This document shows, piece by piece, positions 19,521-27,201 of a stretch of DNA of 64,000 nt. Origin of the DNA: Silanimonas sp. (GTDB lineage: Bacteria; Pseudomonadota; Gammaproteobacteria; Xanthomonadales; Xanthomonadaceae); assembly GCF_027531545.1 (NCBI RefSeq), contig NZ_JAPZSC010000025.1:1-64000 (forward strand). The letters are read 5' to 3'. Position 1 is the first letter of the stretch. The number at the start of each line of letters is the position of its first letter. The notes under the pieces are model-generated. The model did no database searches and was not told where the DNA came from. It was given only the letters and a program-made list of their open reading frames with translations. The position numbers were made by a program, and so were the translations under genes.

Positions 19521-20064
19521 GGCTGCCATCCGGATTGCGCTCGACGAACCACAGCCCCGCCCACAGCTTCGGGTCCATGGCGTAGCCCTCGGCCATCTTC
19601 GCGGTGAGCCAGCGTGCGGCCTCGTCCACCGGCACTTCATGCACGGTGATGTCCTCGGTCTCGTCGCCGCCGCCTGCATGCACGCGGGTGAGCCCGGTGG
19701 CGCGGCAGAAGGCGATGATTTCGGTGCTCATGCCGGAGCTGGTCGGGCCTTCCATCAGCACCTCGACGTGGCTGGCCTGCCAGCCGGTTTCCTCCAGCAG
19801 CTCGCGGGCCGCGGCGGACTCCAGCGTGTCCTCGCCGAGGTTGTCGCCGACGAGGCCGGCGGGCATTTCGATGGTGCGCTGCTGCAGCGGTACGCGGAAC
19901 TGCTCGACGAACAGCAGTTTTCGCTCCGGCGTGACGGCGACGATGATCACCGCCTTGCCCTCGGCGTGCGTCCGTTCCGCGTATTCCCACGTACCGCGCG
20001 TGCGGATGCGCAGCCAGCGGCCTTCCCAGGCGACCTGCGCCGGGCCTTCGTGCTTCGGGTTCAT
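19510..20064 (-). CDS. NUDIX hydrolase (ADP-ribose pyrophosphatase-like)
   Basis: This 184-residue NUDIX enzyme probably hydrolyses an ADP-sugar such as ADP-ribose to AMP and a sugar phosphate. The sequence has VEQFRVPLQQRTIEMPAGL ahead of the NUDIX box, the usual arrangement in ADP-ribose pyrophosphatases, and the box core RELLEETGW. One residue of the box is Asp where Glu is common (DTLESAAARE). The start has a strong ribosome site (AAGGAG). It is the last gene of a minus-strand run with the exonuclease (10-base gap) and the nitroreductase. Substrate is inferred from the family only. Confidence 0.85.
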   Translation of the reverse strand: MNPKHEGPAQVAWEGRWLRIRTRGTWEYAERTHAEGKAVIIVAVTPERKLLFVEQFRVPLQQRTIEMPAGLVGDNLGEDTLESAAARELLEETGWQASHVEVLMEGPTSSGMSTEIIAFCRATGLTRVHAGGGDETEDITVHEVPVDEAARWLTAKMAEGYAMDPKLWAGLWFVERNPDGSRAG

Positions 20065-20074
20065 GGCGCTCCTT

Positions 20075-20992
20075 TCAAGTCGGCATCCTCGCGGCGTCCT
20101 GCAGGCGGCGGCGGGTCATCGGGCCGATGCGCAGGCGCTCGCACAGCCGGTCGATCGCCTCGCCATCTGGCGCGCGCCGTCGTGCCGCATCGAAGTCGCC
20201 GGGCAGCGGCGCGTCGCGGACGATGGTGGCTAGCCGGCGCGAGAGTAGGGCCGACTCGCGGTGTTCGCGCAACCGCACCGCGTGCTGGGCGGCACCGCGC
20301 AGCTTCAGCAGCGGCACTTCGTCGAGCTTGTCGAGCAGGGCATCCATCGACCCGTAGATCGCGAGCAGGGTGGCGGCGGTCTTCGGCCCCACGCCGGGCA
20401 CGCCGGGGATGTTGTCGCTGGCATCGCCGGTGAGGCCGAGGTAATCCGCCACCTGGTGCGCGTGGATGCCGTAGCGCGGCTTCACGCCGGCGCAGTCCCA
20501 GCGCTCGTTGCGGGCGAAATCCCACTGCCAGTCGCCCTCGTCGAGCAGCTGCGCCATGTCCTTGTCGGCCGAGACGATCACCACGGCGTGGCCGTCGCGA
20601 CGCGCCTGCGCGGCCGCGGTGCCGATCAGGTCGTCGGCCTCGTACTCGATGTGGGCGAGCACCGGTAGGCCCATCGCCTCGCCGAGCGCCTTGCAATGCG
20701 CGAACTGGCGCTTCAACTCTTCGGGCGCCGGATCGCGATGCGCCTTGTAGGCCGGGTAGATCGCATTGCGGAAGCAGGAATCCAGCGCTTCGTCGAAGGC
20801 CAGCGCCAAGCGCTCCGCGCGCGTGCGCTCGATCAGCTCGCAGAGGAAGCGCGCGAAGCCGTGCACCGCGTTGACGGGCCAGCCGTCCTCGTCGCTCGCA
20901 TCGATCGGGGTGCCGTGCCACGCACGGAACACGTACAGGCTCGAATCGACGAGGTGCACGGCGTTCGCCGCGGGAGCCGTCACGGCGACCAT
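20075..20992 (-). CDS. 5'-3' exonuclease / flap endonuclease-like (Xni/PolA N-domain family)
   Basis: This 305-residue stand-alone version of the PolA 5'-nuclease domain acts on DNA ends or flaps in replication and repair. It shows the conserved metal-binding acidic residues in HLVDSSLYVFRA, FDEALDSCFRNAIYPAYKAHR, EYEADDLIGTAA, IVSADKDMAQLL and LTGDASDNIPGVPGVGPKTA. The last of these is the helix-hairpin-helix DNA-binding element. It is longer than E. coli Xni (251 residues). I chose the ATG at 20992, which overlaps the nitroreductase stop by 13 bases, because upstream sequence in the frame does not resemble the family. Confidence 0.9.
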   Translation of the reverse strand: MVAVTAPAANAVHLVDSSLYVFRAWHGTPIDASDEDGWPVNAVHGFARFLCELIERTRAERLALAFDEALDSCFRNAIYPAYKAHRDPAPEELKRQFAHCKALGEAMGLPVLAHIEYEADDLIGTAAAQARRDGHAVVIVSADKDMAQLLDEGDWQWDFARNERWDCAGVKPRYGIHAHQVADYLGLTGDASDNIPGVPGVGPKTAATLLAIYGSMDALLDKLDEVPLLKLRGAAQHAVRLREHRESALLSRRLATIVRDAPLPGDFDAARRRAPDGEAIDRLCERLRIGPMTRRRLQDAARMPT

Positions 20993-21546
20993 TCCGTCAG
21001 TTTCGCGTCGAGCGAAGGGCGAAGGCGCTCGGGGGCCTCGCCCTGCGCCGTGCCGATATGGATGAAGCCCAGCAGCTGTTCGTGTGGAGCGAGCCCCAGC
21101 CCGTCGAGGATCTCGCGGTCGTAGGCGGCCCAGCCGGTCAGCCACTGCGCGCCGAAGCCGAGGCCCTGCGCGGCCTGCAGCAGCGCGAAGCACACGGCCC
21201 CGCCAGACATGAGCTGCTCGACCACCGGCACCTTGTGGCCTTCGACCGGAGTGCCGATGACGGCGACGATCAGCGGCGCGAAGCTGAACCGCTGTCGGTC
21301 CTTGTCGATGGCGGCCTGCGGGGCGTTGGGGTCGAGCGCCTTCGCGCGGGTAGCGAGGCGTTCGCCGAGGCGGTGCCGGGCGTCCCCCTCGATGGTCAGG
21401 AAGCGCCAGGGCGCGAGCTTGCCGTGGTCGGGCACGCGCATCGCGGCTTCGAACAGGGCGCGGCGCTGGGTGGCGTCGGGCCCAGGGGCGCCAAGCTGGC
21501 GGCTGGGGGTGGAGCGGCGCTGCATCAAGGCGGTGAAAAGGTCCAT
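20980..21546 (-). CDS. Nitroreductase family protein (YdjA-like)
   Basis: This 188-residue FMN-dependent oxidoreductase belongs to the small YdjA branch of the nitroreductase family. Signatures are LMQRRSTPSRQLGAP at the N-terminus (FMN phosphate contacts), MRVPDHGKLAPWRFLTIEG, the HKVPVVEQLMSGGAVCFALL segment, and LGFGAQWLTGWAAYDRE. The ATG at 21546 fits the family start; the longer upstream extension is arginine-rich and not conserved-looking. It leads a three-gene minus-strand operon with the exonuclease and the NUDIX hydrolase. Physiological substrate is unknown for this branch. Confidence 0.9.
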   Translation of the reverse strand: MDLFTALMQRRSTPSRQLGAPGPDATQRRALFEAAMRVPDHGKLAPWRFLTIEGDARHRLGERLATRAKALDPNAPQAAIDKDRQRFSFAPLIVAVIGTPVEGHKVPVVEQLMSGGAVCFALLQAAQGLGFGAQWLTGWAAYDREILDGLGLAPHEQLLGFIHIGTAQGEAPERLRPSLDAKLTEWSP

Positions 21547-21603
21547 GCTCCGATTGTAACGAGGCGCCGTCCGGCAGCGCCCAACTGCAGGGGCCGTCAC
21601 GGT

Positions 21604-21631
21604 TTGCAAGTGTTAACACCCCCACTATCCT
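21604..21631 (+). promoter_or_regulatory. Candidate promoter with palindromic operator in the spacer
   Basis: TTGCAA (21604-21609) and TATCCT (21626-21631) are 16 bases apart and sit 28 bases before the DUF1631 start. A perfect 10-bp palindrome, GTGTTAACAC (21610-21619), fills the upstream half of the spacer, where a bound protein would block RNA polymerase. Confidence 0.5.
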
Positions 21632-21659
21632 CAAAAGCCCCCCCAAGCCCCATCCGACG

Positions 21660-23921
21660 ATGACGCCCGTGAGTTCCCGACCGCCCACCTACGACGAACT
21701 GCTGCGCTACACCCGCCGCTCGGTGGTGGAGCAGCTGTCGTCGCTCGTGCACGCGGTGCTGGGCAAGGCCGACGACTGGATGTTCGACCTCGCGCAGAAG
21801 GAAGGTGAAGGCGCCGATCCGTTCGCGCGCTCGCCGCGCCTCGAAGCGATGAACACCCTGCGCAGCACGCGCGCCACCATCGAGCGCCAGTTCGCCCGCC
21901 AGTACGAGGCCCTGTTCGACGAGCTGATCGAACCGAAGCAGGGCTCCGCCGATGGTCTCCGCCTCAGCCTGGTGGAAGAGCAGGAGCTCGAGCAGCAGCT
22001 CGCCTCCGACCTCATCGTGGAGGCGCTGCAGCGTGCCCACGGCCACTCGCTGGACGCGCTGGCCAAGGCGCTGGCGAAGATCATGGGCGTTGAGTCGCTC
22101 GCGCCGCGCCAGAACCCGCTCAGCCCGCTGAACTTCGGCCACGCCTTGCATCGCGCGGTCCAGGGCATCGACCTGCCGAACATGCTGCAGGTGGTGCTCT
22201 ACAAGTACTACGAGCGCGAGCTGCTGGCCCGCTTCAACGAAGTGCTCGATCCGCTGATGCAGCGTTTCATGGCGGCTGGCCTCGTGCCGCGCCAGGGCAT
22301 CGGTCCCGGCGCCTCGATGCGTCCGGGCGGTGGAGCGGCGCGCCCCGGCAGTGCGCCGCCGCCGCCGAATTCCGGCGCTGCGACGACGTCTTCCGAGCAC
22401 GACGCCGGGGGCTATGCGCAAGGCCACGGTCATGGACACGGCTACGGCCACGGCCATGCAGCGCCGACGTCGCAGGAGGACGCCAACGTCTTCAGCCTGC
22501 TGCGGGAGATGCTCCGCGCCCTGCGCCCGCAGCAGTCCGGCGGCCCGGCCACCGGCGCCGTGGGTCATGGCCTGCCCGAACGTCGCGCCCTGCAGACCAC
22601 CGAGATGCTCTCGGTGCTCTCGCTGATGCAGACCGAAGTGCCGCCCTCCGTGCTCGAGACCATGGAGCGCCACGAGGCTTCGCTGTCGGTCCTCTTGAAG
22701 CGCGACCTGCTCGAAAGCGCCCGCCGCATCGGCCTGTCGCCCGAGCAGGTGCGCATCAGCCCGGACGAGGAGGACGCGGTCGACCTCGTCGGCATGCTCT
22801 TCGACGTGCTGTTCGACGAGCACGATTTCGAGCAGCGCGCGCGCAACCTCGTGAGCCGCCTCGTCGTGCCCTACGTCAAGGTGGCCTTGCTCGACCGCCA
22901 GATGTTCATGTACCGCACGCACCCGGCGCGCCGCCTGCTCAACGCCGTCACCGAAGCCTGCGAGGGCAACGGCGGGCAGAGCGCGCACGAGCGCGAGATG
23001 CTCGGCAAGGCCGAGCAGGTGGTCGACACCCTCGTGGGGGATTTCAACGAAGACGTCGCCATCTTCGAGACGCTCGAATCCGAGCTGCGCGGCTTCCTCG
23101 AGCAGCACCAGAAGCGCGTCGAGCTGGCCGAGAAGCGCGCCGCCGAGGCGCAGCGCGGGCAGGAGCGCCTTGAGCACGCCCGCGTGCAGGCCGGTGGCGA
23201 AGTGTCGAACCGCGTCGACGGCCGCAAGGTGCCGGCGGCGCTGCGCGAGTTCCTCGCACGCAGCTGGTCGCACCATCTTTCGCTCGTCGCGTTGCGCGAA
23301 GGCACCGAATCGGTCGCTTGGTCGGCGGCCCTGTCGCTGGCCGACAAGCTGCTCGACCTGCTGCCGGGCGGCAAGGCCGCGGGCATCAGCATCCCGACGG
23401 CCATGCAGGGCTTGAGTGCCGACCTCGTCGTCGTGCTCGGCAGCTCGGGCGTGCATGGCGATGCCGCCGATGCCGTGATCAAGGCCATCGCCGACGGCGT
23501 CGAAGCCCAGCGCCGCGGCGACGCCGTGGCCGCGCAGCAGGCCGCCGCGGTGCTCCGCGTCGCTCCGGAGCCGCCGCCGCTGCCGCCCCAGCCGCGCCTG
23601 AAGATCGTCGGCGGCACCGATGCCGTTCCGGACTTCGGTCCGGACGACCTCGCCCAGCTCCGCGACCTCAAGGTCGGCGACTGGATCAGCCTGGCCGGCG
23701 AAGACGAGAAGCTGGCCCCGGCCAAGCTGGCTTGGATCTCGCCCATCTCGAACCGCCTGATGTTCGTGAACCGCCGCGGCGTCCGCATGCTGGTCGCCTC
23801 GGTCGAGGAACTGAGCGCCTTGAAGAAGCTCGGGAAGCTCCAGTTGCGCGACGCGCAGGGTGGCGCCTTCGAGGACGCCCTGCAGCGCATGGTCGGCCGG
23901 CTGAAGCAGGACATCGCCTGA
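21660..23921 (+). CDS. DUF1631 family protein
   Basis: This 753-residue protein matches the DUF1631 family found in Gammaproteobacteria. Family members are sometimes mis-annotated as thymidine phosphorylase; function is not known. The N-terminal 220 residues are helical (LRYTRRSVVEQLSSLVHAVL through LYKYYERELLARFNEVLDPL). A low-complexity linker of about residues 220-280 holds a His-Gly stretch (GHGHGHGYGHGHA). Long helical segments with a coiled-coil-like part (LEQHQKRVELAEKRAAEA) follow. The C-terminal 90 residues (VGDWISLAGEDEKLAPAKLA, LMFVNRRGVRMLV) look like a PilZ-type beta-barrel, so cyclic-di-GMP binding is possible but the usual RxxxR motif is not seen. It is cytosolic and monocistronic. 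Confidence 0.85.
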   Translation: MTPVSSRPPTYDELLRYTRRSVVEQLSSLVHAVLGKADDWMFDLAQKEGEGADPFARSPRLEAMNTLRSTRATIERQFARQYEALFDELIEPKQGSADGLRLSLVEEQELEQQLASDLIVEALQRAHGHSLDALAKALAKIMGVESLAPRQNPLSPLNFGHALHRAVQGIDLPNMLQVVLYKYYERELLARFNEVLDPLMQRFMAAGLVPRQGIGPGASMRPGGGAARPGSAPPPPNSGAATTSSEHDAGGYAQGHGHGHGYGHGHAAPTSQEDANVFSLLREMLRALRPQQSGGPATGAVGHGLPERRALQTTEMLSVLSLMQTEVPPSVLETMERHEASLSVLLKRDLLESARRIGLSPEQVRISPDEEDAVDLVGMLFDVLFDEHDFEQRARNLVSRLVVPYVKVALLDRQMFMYRTHPARRLLNAVTEACEGNGGQSAHEREMLGKAEQVVDTLVGDFNEDVAIFETLESELRGFLEQHQKRVELAEKRAAEAQRGQERLEHARVQAGGEVSNRVDGRKVPAALREFLARSWSHHLSLVALREGTESVAWSAALSLADKLLDLLPGGKAAGISIPTAMQGLSADLVVVLGSSGVHGDAADAVIKAIADGVEAQRRGDAVAAQQAAAVLRVAPEPPPLPPQPRLKIVGGTDAVPDFGPDDLAQLRDLKVGDWISLAGEDEKLAPAKLAWISPISNRLMFVNRRGVRMLVASVEELSALKKLGKLQLRDAQGGAFEDALQRMVGRLKQDIA

Positions 23922-23980
23922 GGCACGACAGCGCCTGAACCGTGGGCTAGCATCGGGGCTCCCTATTCGAGGACGCGCCG

Positions 23981-25078
23981 ATGCCGGTCACCGTGGTCTG
24001 CCTGAAGGAAACCGCCGCTGGCGAACGCCGCGTCGCGATCACCCCCGAAACGGCCAAGAAGCTCGCCGCCCTCGGCGCGCAGGTGCGTATCGCCCGTGAC
24101 GCCGGCGCCGACGCCGGATTCCCCGATGCCGCCTATGAGGCGGCCGGAGGCGCCGATGGCGCGGCCGCGCTTGCCGAGGCCGACCTGCTGCTCTGCGTGC
24201 AGTCGCCCGATGCCGCCACCCTGTCGAAGCTGAAGCCCGGCGCCGTCATCGTCGGCATGCTGGCCGCCCACGCGCCCGGTGATCGCGAGGCTGCGCTGGC
24301 CTCGCGCGGCGCCACCGCCTTCGCCATGGAGAAGCTGCCGCGCACCACGCGCGCGCAGGCCATGGACGTGCTGAGTTCGCAGGCCGGCATGGCCGGCTAC
24401 AAGGCCGTGCTGCTCGGCGCGCAGCTCGCGCCGCGTTTCTTCCCGATGCTGAGCACCGCGGCGGGCACGATCCGCCCGTCGAAGGTGCTGGTCGTCGGCG
24501 CCGGCGTGGCCGGCCTGCAGGCCATCGCCACGGCGCGCCGGCTCGGTGCCCAGGTGGAGGGTTTCGATGTGCGTCCCGAGACGCGCGAACAGATCGAATC
24601 GCTCGGCGGCAAGTTCCTCGACCTCGGCGTGTCGGCGGCCGGCAGCGGCGGCTACGCGCGCGAGCTCAGCGCCGAGGAGCGCGCGCTGCAGCAGCAGCGC
24701 CTCGCCGACCACCTGAAGGGCATCGACGTGGTGGTGTGCACGGCCGCCGTGCCGGGCCGCGCCGCGCCGAAGATCATCACCGCGGCCATGGTGGCCGGCA
24801 TGAAGCCGGGCAGCGTGGTGGTCGACCTCGCCGCCGAGACCGGCGGCAACTGCGAGCTAACGACGCCCGGCGAGAACGTGCAGCACGGCGGCGTCACCGT
24901 CGCTGGCCCGCTCAATCTCGCCAGCAGCGGCGCCGTGCATGCCAGCGAGATGTACGCCCGCAACCTGCTGAACTTCGTCAGCCTGTTCCTGAAGGACGGC
25001 GCGATCACGCTCGACTGGAACGACGAGCTGATCGAGAAGAGCTGCTGGGTGCGCGCCCCGGCCGCCGCGACGGCCTGA
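23981..25078 (+). CDS. pntAA: NAD(P) transhydrogenase subunit alpha, soluble part
   Basis: This is the NAD(H)-binding subunit (dI, 365 residues) of the proton-pumping transhydrogenase, which moves hydride between NADH and NADP+ at the inner membrane. It has the alanine dehydrogenase/PNT N-terminal domain (VVCLKETAAGERRVAITPET) and the NAD-binding domain with VVGAGVAGLQAIATARRLGA. It stops before the membrane segments, which are encoded separately as pntAB. Here pntAB and pntB are nearly 1.9 kb further on, beyond an oppositely oriented operon. The ATG at 23981 follows GAGGAC. Confidence 0.93.
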   Translation: MPVTVVCLKETAAGERRVAITPETAKKLAALGAQVRIARDAGADAGFPDAAYEAAGGADGAAALAEADLLLCVQSPDAATLSKLKPGAVIVGMLAAHAPGDREAALASRGATAFAMEKLPRTTRAQAMDVLSSQAGMAGYKAVLLGAQLAPRFFPMLSTAAGTIRPSKVLVVGAGVAGLQAIATARRLGAQVEGFDVRPETREQIESLGGKFLDLGVSAAGSGGYARELSAEERALQQQRLADHLKGIDVVVCTAAVPGRAAPKIITAAMVAGMKPGSVVVDLAAETGGNCELTTPGENVQHGGVTVAGPLNLASSGAVHASEMYARNLLNFVSLFLKDGAITLDWNDELIEKSCWVRAPAAATA

Positions 25079-25092
25079 GGGGCGGACGCAGG

Positions 25093-25113
25093 CCCGCCGC
25101 TCAGCGCGGCGGG
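25093..25113. terminator. Stem-loop around the DUF3106 stop codon
   Basis: An 8-bp perfect GC stem (25093-25100 with 25106-25113) encloses a 5-base loop that starts with the minus-strand stop codon at 25101-25103. It lies between the convergent ends of pntAA and the DUF3106 gene and would separate pntAA transcription from what follows. Confidence 0.4.
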
Positions 25114-25550
25114 TCGTCGGTGGGCGGAGGCGCGACGCCGGGCCCGCCGGCTTCCAGCCAGGCGCGACGCTGCGGCGGACTCAGCGACTCCCAGGTGCGG
25201 CGCGCGGCCTCGCGTTCGCCCGGCGGAAGGGTCTGGAAGCGACGCCAAATCTCGCGGAGCCTGCCGCGTTGTTCGGCATTCGCCTGTTGGTAGCGTTCGG
25301 CGCCGGCCCGGGCCAGCCGTTTCTGTTCCGGCGTGAGGCTGGCCCAGAAGCGGGCGCGATCGAGGTAGCGCTGCTGCTGCTCGGGCGTCGCGCGCTCCCA
25401 GCGTTCCCGTGTCGGCTCGATCAGCGCAGCACGGTCGGCCTCGGAGAGCGACTCCCACGAACGCGCGGCAGCGGCCTGCGCCGAGGCCACGGCCGCGGTG
25501 CTGGAAGCGAGGATCATCAGGACGAGGGCGAGGGCGAGGGGACGGTTCAT
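25101..25550 (-). CDS. DUF3106 domain periplasmic protein
   Basis: This 149-residue protein has a signal peptide (MNRPLALALVLMILASSTAA). The repeated helical pattern W..L...-R..L...RERWE..TPEQQQRYLDRARFW, LTPEQKRLARAGAERY and LSPPQRRAWLEA identifies it as DUF3106, a family of unknown function. It is rich in Arg, Glu and Gln, and ends in a Pro-rich tail. The start overlaps the upstream stop by four bases (ATGA), making it the last gene of a coupled sigma factor operon. In this family the usual neighbours are a sigma factor and a small membrane protein, as here. A periplasmic sensing role is inference only. Confidence 0.85.
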   Translation of the reverse strand: MNRPLALALVLMILASSTAAVASAQAAAARSWESLSEADRAALIEPTRERWERATPEQQQRYLDRARFWASLTPEQKRLARAGAERYQQANAEQRGRLREIWRRFQTLPPGEREAARRTWESLSPPQRRAWLEAGGPGVAPPPTDDPPR

Positions 25551-26023
25551 AGCGTGAGTCCTTCATTCGGCTCTGCATCGAGCAGGGCCGGGGTGTCATT
25601 GGGGCTGCCCGTGTCGTCGGGCACGGTGGCGATCCAGGCGTAGAACTCCGCGTCGTCCTCGAGTTCGGCCAAGGCGGTGTCGGCGAAGCGCGCGGCCTCG
25701 GCGTCGAGCGGCAGCGACGCGGTGGGGTCGACGGGCGGGTCGGTCGCCGGGGTGGAGGCGGCCATGCCGTCCGACATCGGCGGTGACGCCACGTCGGCAG
25801 CAGGCCCATCGGTTCGCGGCAACCACAGCACCACGGCGAGCGCCGCGGTGGCGATGCCGCTGGCCGGCCACCACCAGGCCCGCCGATGCCGCGTGGGCAT
25901 CGTCGCGATCGCTTCGCGACGCCGGGCGCGCAACGCGGTGGCCGTGGCGCCATCGAGGGCGTCGACCTGGGCATCGAAAAGGGCACGGGCGCGCTGGAGG
26001 CGGCCGTCGTCGGGGGTGTTCAT
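25547..26023 (-). CDS. Single-pass membrane protein of sigma operon, candidate anti-sigma factor
   Basis: This 158-residue protein has a cytosolic N-terminal helical part (DGRLQRARALFDAQVDALDG) and one transmembrane segment at about residues 54-70 (GIATAALAVVLWLP). The periplasmic part is acidic and Pro/Thr-rich, ending LAELEDDAEFYAWIATVP. It overlaps the sigma factor stop by four bases and the DUF3106 start by four bases. Location and topology fit an anti-sigma factor, but no zinc-binding HxxxCxxC motif is present. It may instead belong to a DUF3619-type family often found in this arrangement. Function is inferred from position. Confidence 0.7.
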   Translation of the reverse strand: MNTPDDGRLQRARALFDAQVDALDGATATALRARRREAIATMPTRHRRAWWWPASGIATAALAVVLWLPRTDGPAADVASPPMSDGMAASTPATDPPVDPTASLPLDAEAARFADTALAELEDDAEFYAWIATVPDDTGSPNDTPALLDAEPNEGLTL

Positions 26024-26592
26024 CGCCAATCGTCCAGTTGGGTCCGCAGCGCGGCCTGCGCGCGGAACAGGTGGGTCTTCACCGAACCCTCGGAACAGCC
26101 CATCGCGGCGGCGGTCTCGGCGCCGGACAGGCCCTGCAACTCGCGCAGCAGGAAGGCTTCGCGCTGGCGCCGCGGCAAGGCGCGCAGGGCCTGGCCCAGC
26201 GCCTTCCAGGCGCGCTGCCGCTCGTCGGCTTCGGCCGGCCCGGGGGCAGTGTCCGCCAACTGGGCCATCGGGTCCTCGGCGTCCTCCTCGTCGCGCACGC
26301 CGAAGACGGCGAGCACGCGGCGGCGCACGGTGTTGCGGCGGTGCCGGTCGGTGATCCGGCTGCGCAGCACGCTGAAGAACAGCGCCGGCCACTCCGATTG
26401 CGGACGGTCGCGGTAGCCGAGGAAGGCGATCATCGCGTCCTGCACGGCGTCGAGCGCGTCCTCGCGGTGCCCGAGCGCCAGCTCGGCCATCCGGAACGCG
26501 CGGCGCTCGACGCTGGCGAGGAAGCCGTCGAGCGCCATCTCCGGCGGGGCCGCGTTCGGGCTCAAGGGGCGTGCGGGTCCGTGGCCATCCAT
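26020..26592 (-). CDS. RNA polymerase sigma factor, ECF-like sigma-70 family
   Basis: This 190-residue protein has region 2 at about 25-85 (RRAFRMAELALGHREDALDA, then DAMIAFLGY and SRITDRHRR) and region 4 at about 130-185 (ALRALPRRQREAFLLRELQG, then SGAETAAAMGCSEGSVKTHL). Regions 1 and 3 are missing, as in ECF factors. A 45-residue acidic linker joins the domains. It is the first large gene of the coupled minus-strand operon with a candidate anti-sigma factor and DUF3106 protein. The ATG at 26592 lacks a clear ribosome site, so translation may rely on the upstream mini-ORF or a leaderless mRNA. Confidence 0.9.
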   Translation of the reverse strand: MDGHGPARPLSPNAAPPEMALDGFLASVERRAFRMAELALGHREDALDAVQDAMIAFLGYRDRPQSEWPALFFSVLRSRITDRHRRNTVRRRVLAVFGVRDEEDAEDPMAQLADTAPGPAEADERQRAWKALGQALRALPRRQREAFLLRELQGLSGAETAAAMGCSEGSVKTHLFRAQAALRTQLDDWR

Positions 26593-26646
26593 GGGGACGA
26601 TAACGCAGCAGTTCCGGATCGGTTGACGGGCGGGAGGACGGAAAGA

Positions 26647-26766
26647 TCAGCCGCGCCGGCCTTGGCGGCGCTGGCCGATCCGGTCGGCCCGGCGCTCCAG
26701 CCGGTCGCCGCGGGCGTCCGCGAGGGCGAGGCGGGCGAAGCGGTGGGAGGGGGCGGGATGGCGCAT
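26647..26766 (-). CDS. Possible 39-residue Arg-rich leader peptide upstream of the sigma gene
   Basis: A short ORF opens at an ATG preceded by GGAG seven bases upstream and ends 54 bases before the sigma factor start. The product (MRHPAPSHRFARLALADARG, then RLERRADRIGQRRQGRRG) is very basic and has no recognised domain. Codon use fits the region, but GC-rich sequence makes such ORFs by chance. It is the only gene candidate in the 320 bases between sigma factor and pntAB. The plus strand of that gap must also hold any separate pntAB promoter, for which only a weak TAAGAT (26862-26867) is visible. Confidence 0.35.
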   Translation of the reverse strand: MRHPAPSHRFARLALADARGDRLERRADRIGQRRQGRRG

Positions 26767-26913
26767 GACGGGGCTCCGGGATGACGGCGGTTGCCGTGCC
26801 CGCCATAACGCCATGCCATCCCCGCGCGTTGACCGCTCGCAGGTGATGTTCATCCCGTGGTTAAGATGGGGCCGGGGACAGGAGCCCATCGGGCTCGCCA
26901 CATGGGGAAACGG

Positions 26914-27201
26914 ATGGACGGGTTCGTCGCGCTGTACATCGTCATGCTGGCCGCGTTTTGCGGCCACGAAATCATTTCGCGGGTGCCGGTGATCCTGCAC
27001 ACGCCGCTGATGTCGGGATCGAACTTCGTCCACGGCATCGTCGTCGTCGGCGCCATGGTCGCGCTGGCCCATGCCGACACCACCACCGAGCGCGTGATCG
27101 GCTTCCTCGCCGTGCTGCTGGGCGCCGGCAATGCCGTCGGCGGCTACGTGGTGACCGAGCGCATGCTCGAGATGTTCAAGTCGAGCAAGGGAGGCGCGTA
27201 A
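26914..27201 (+). CDS. pntAB: NAD(P) transhydrogenase subunit alpha, membrane part
   Basis: This 95-residue protein has three hydrophobic helices (VALYIVMLAAFCGHEIIS, FVHGIVVVGAMVALAH, VIGFLAVLLGAGNAVGGYVV). It matches the membrane part of the alpha subunit in three-gene transhydrogenases. The motif FCGHEIISRVP is typical. I chose the ATG at 26914 because GGGGAAA precedes it; the ATG at 26902 has no ribosome site. The stop overlaps the pntB start (TAATG). It is separated from pntAA by the inserted sigma factor operon. Confidence 0.92.
   Translation: MDGFVALYIVMLAAFCGHEIISRVPVILHTPLMSGSNFVHGIVVVGAMVALAHADTTTERVIGFLAVLLGAGNAVGGYVVTERMLEMFKSSKGGA

Noticed and set aside
18550-21546. Search for a restriction or defence island around the HNH gene
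   Set aside because: Neighbours are housekeeping or metabolic genes; no methyltransferase, toxin-antitoxin, helicase or phage gene is seen.
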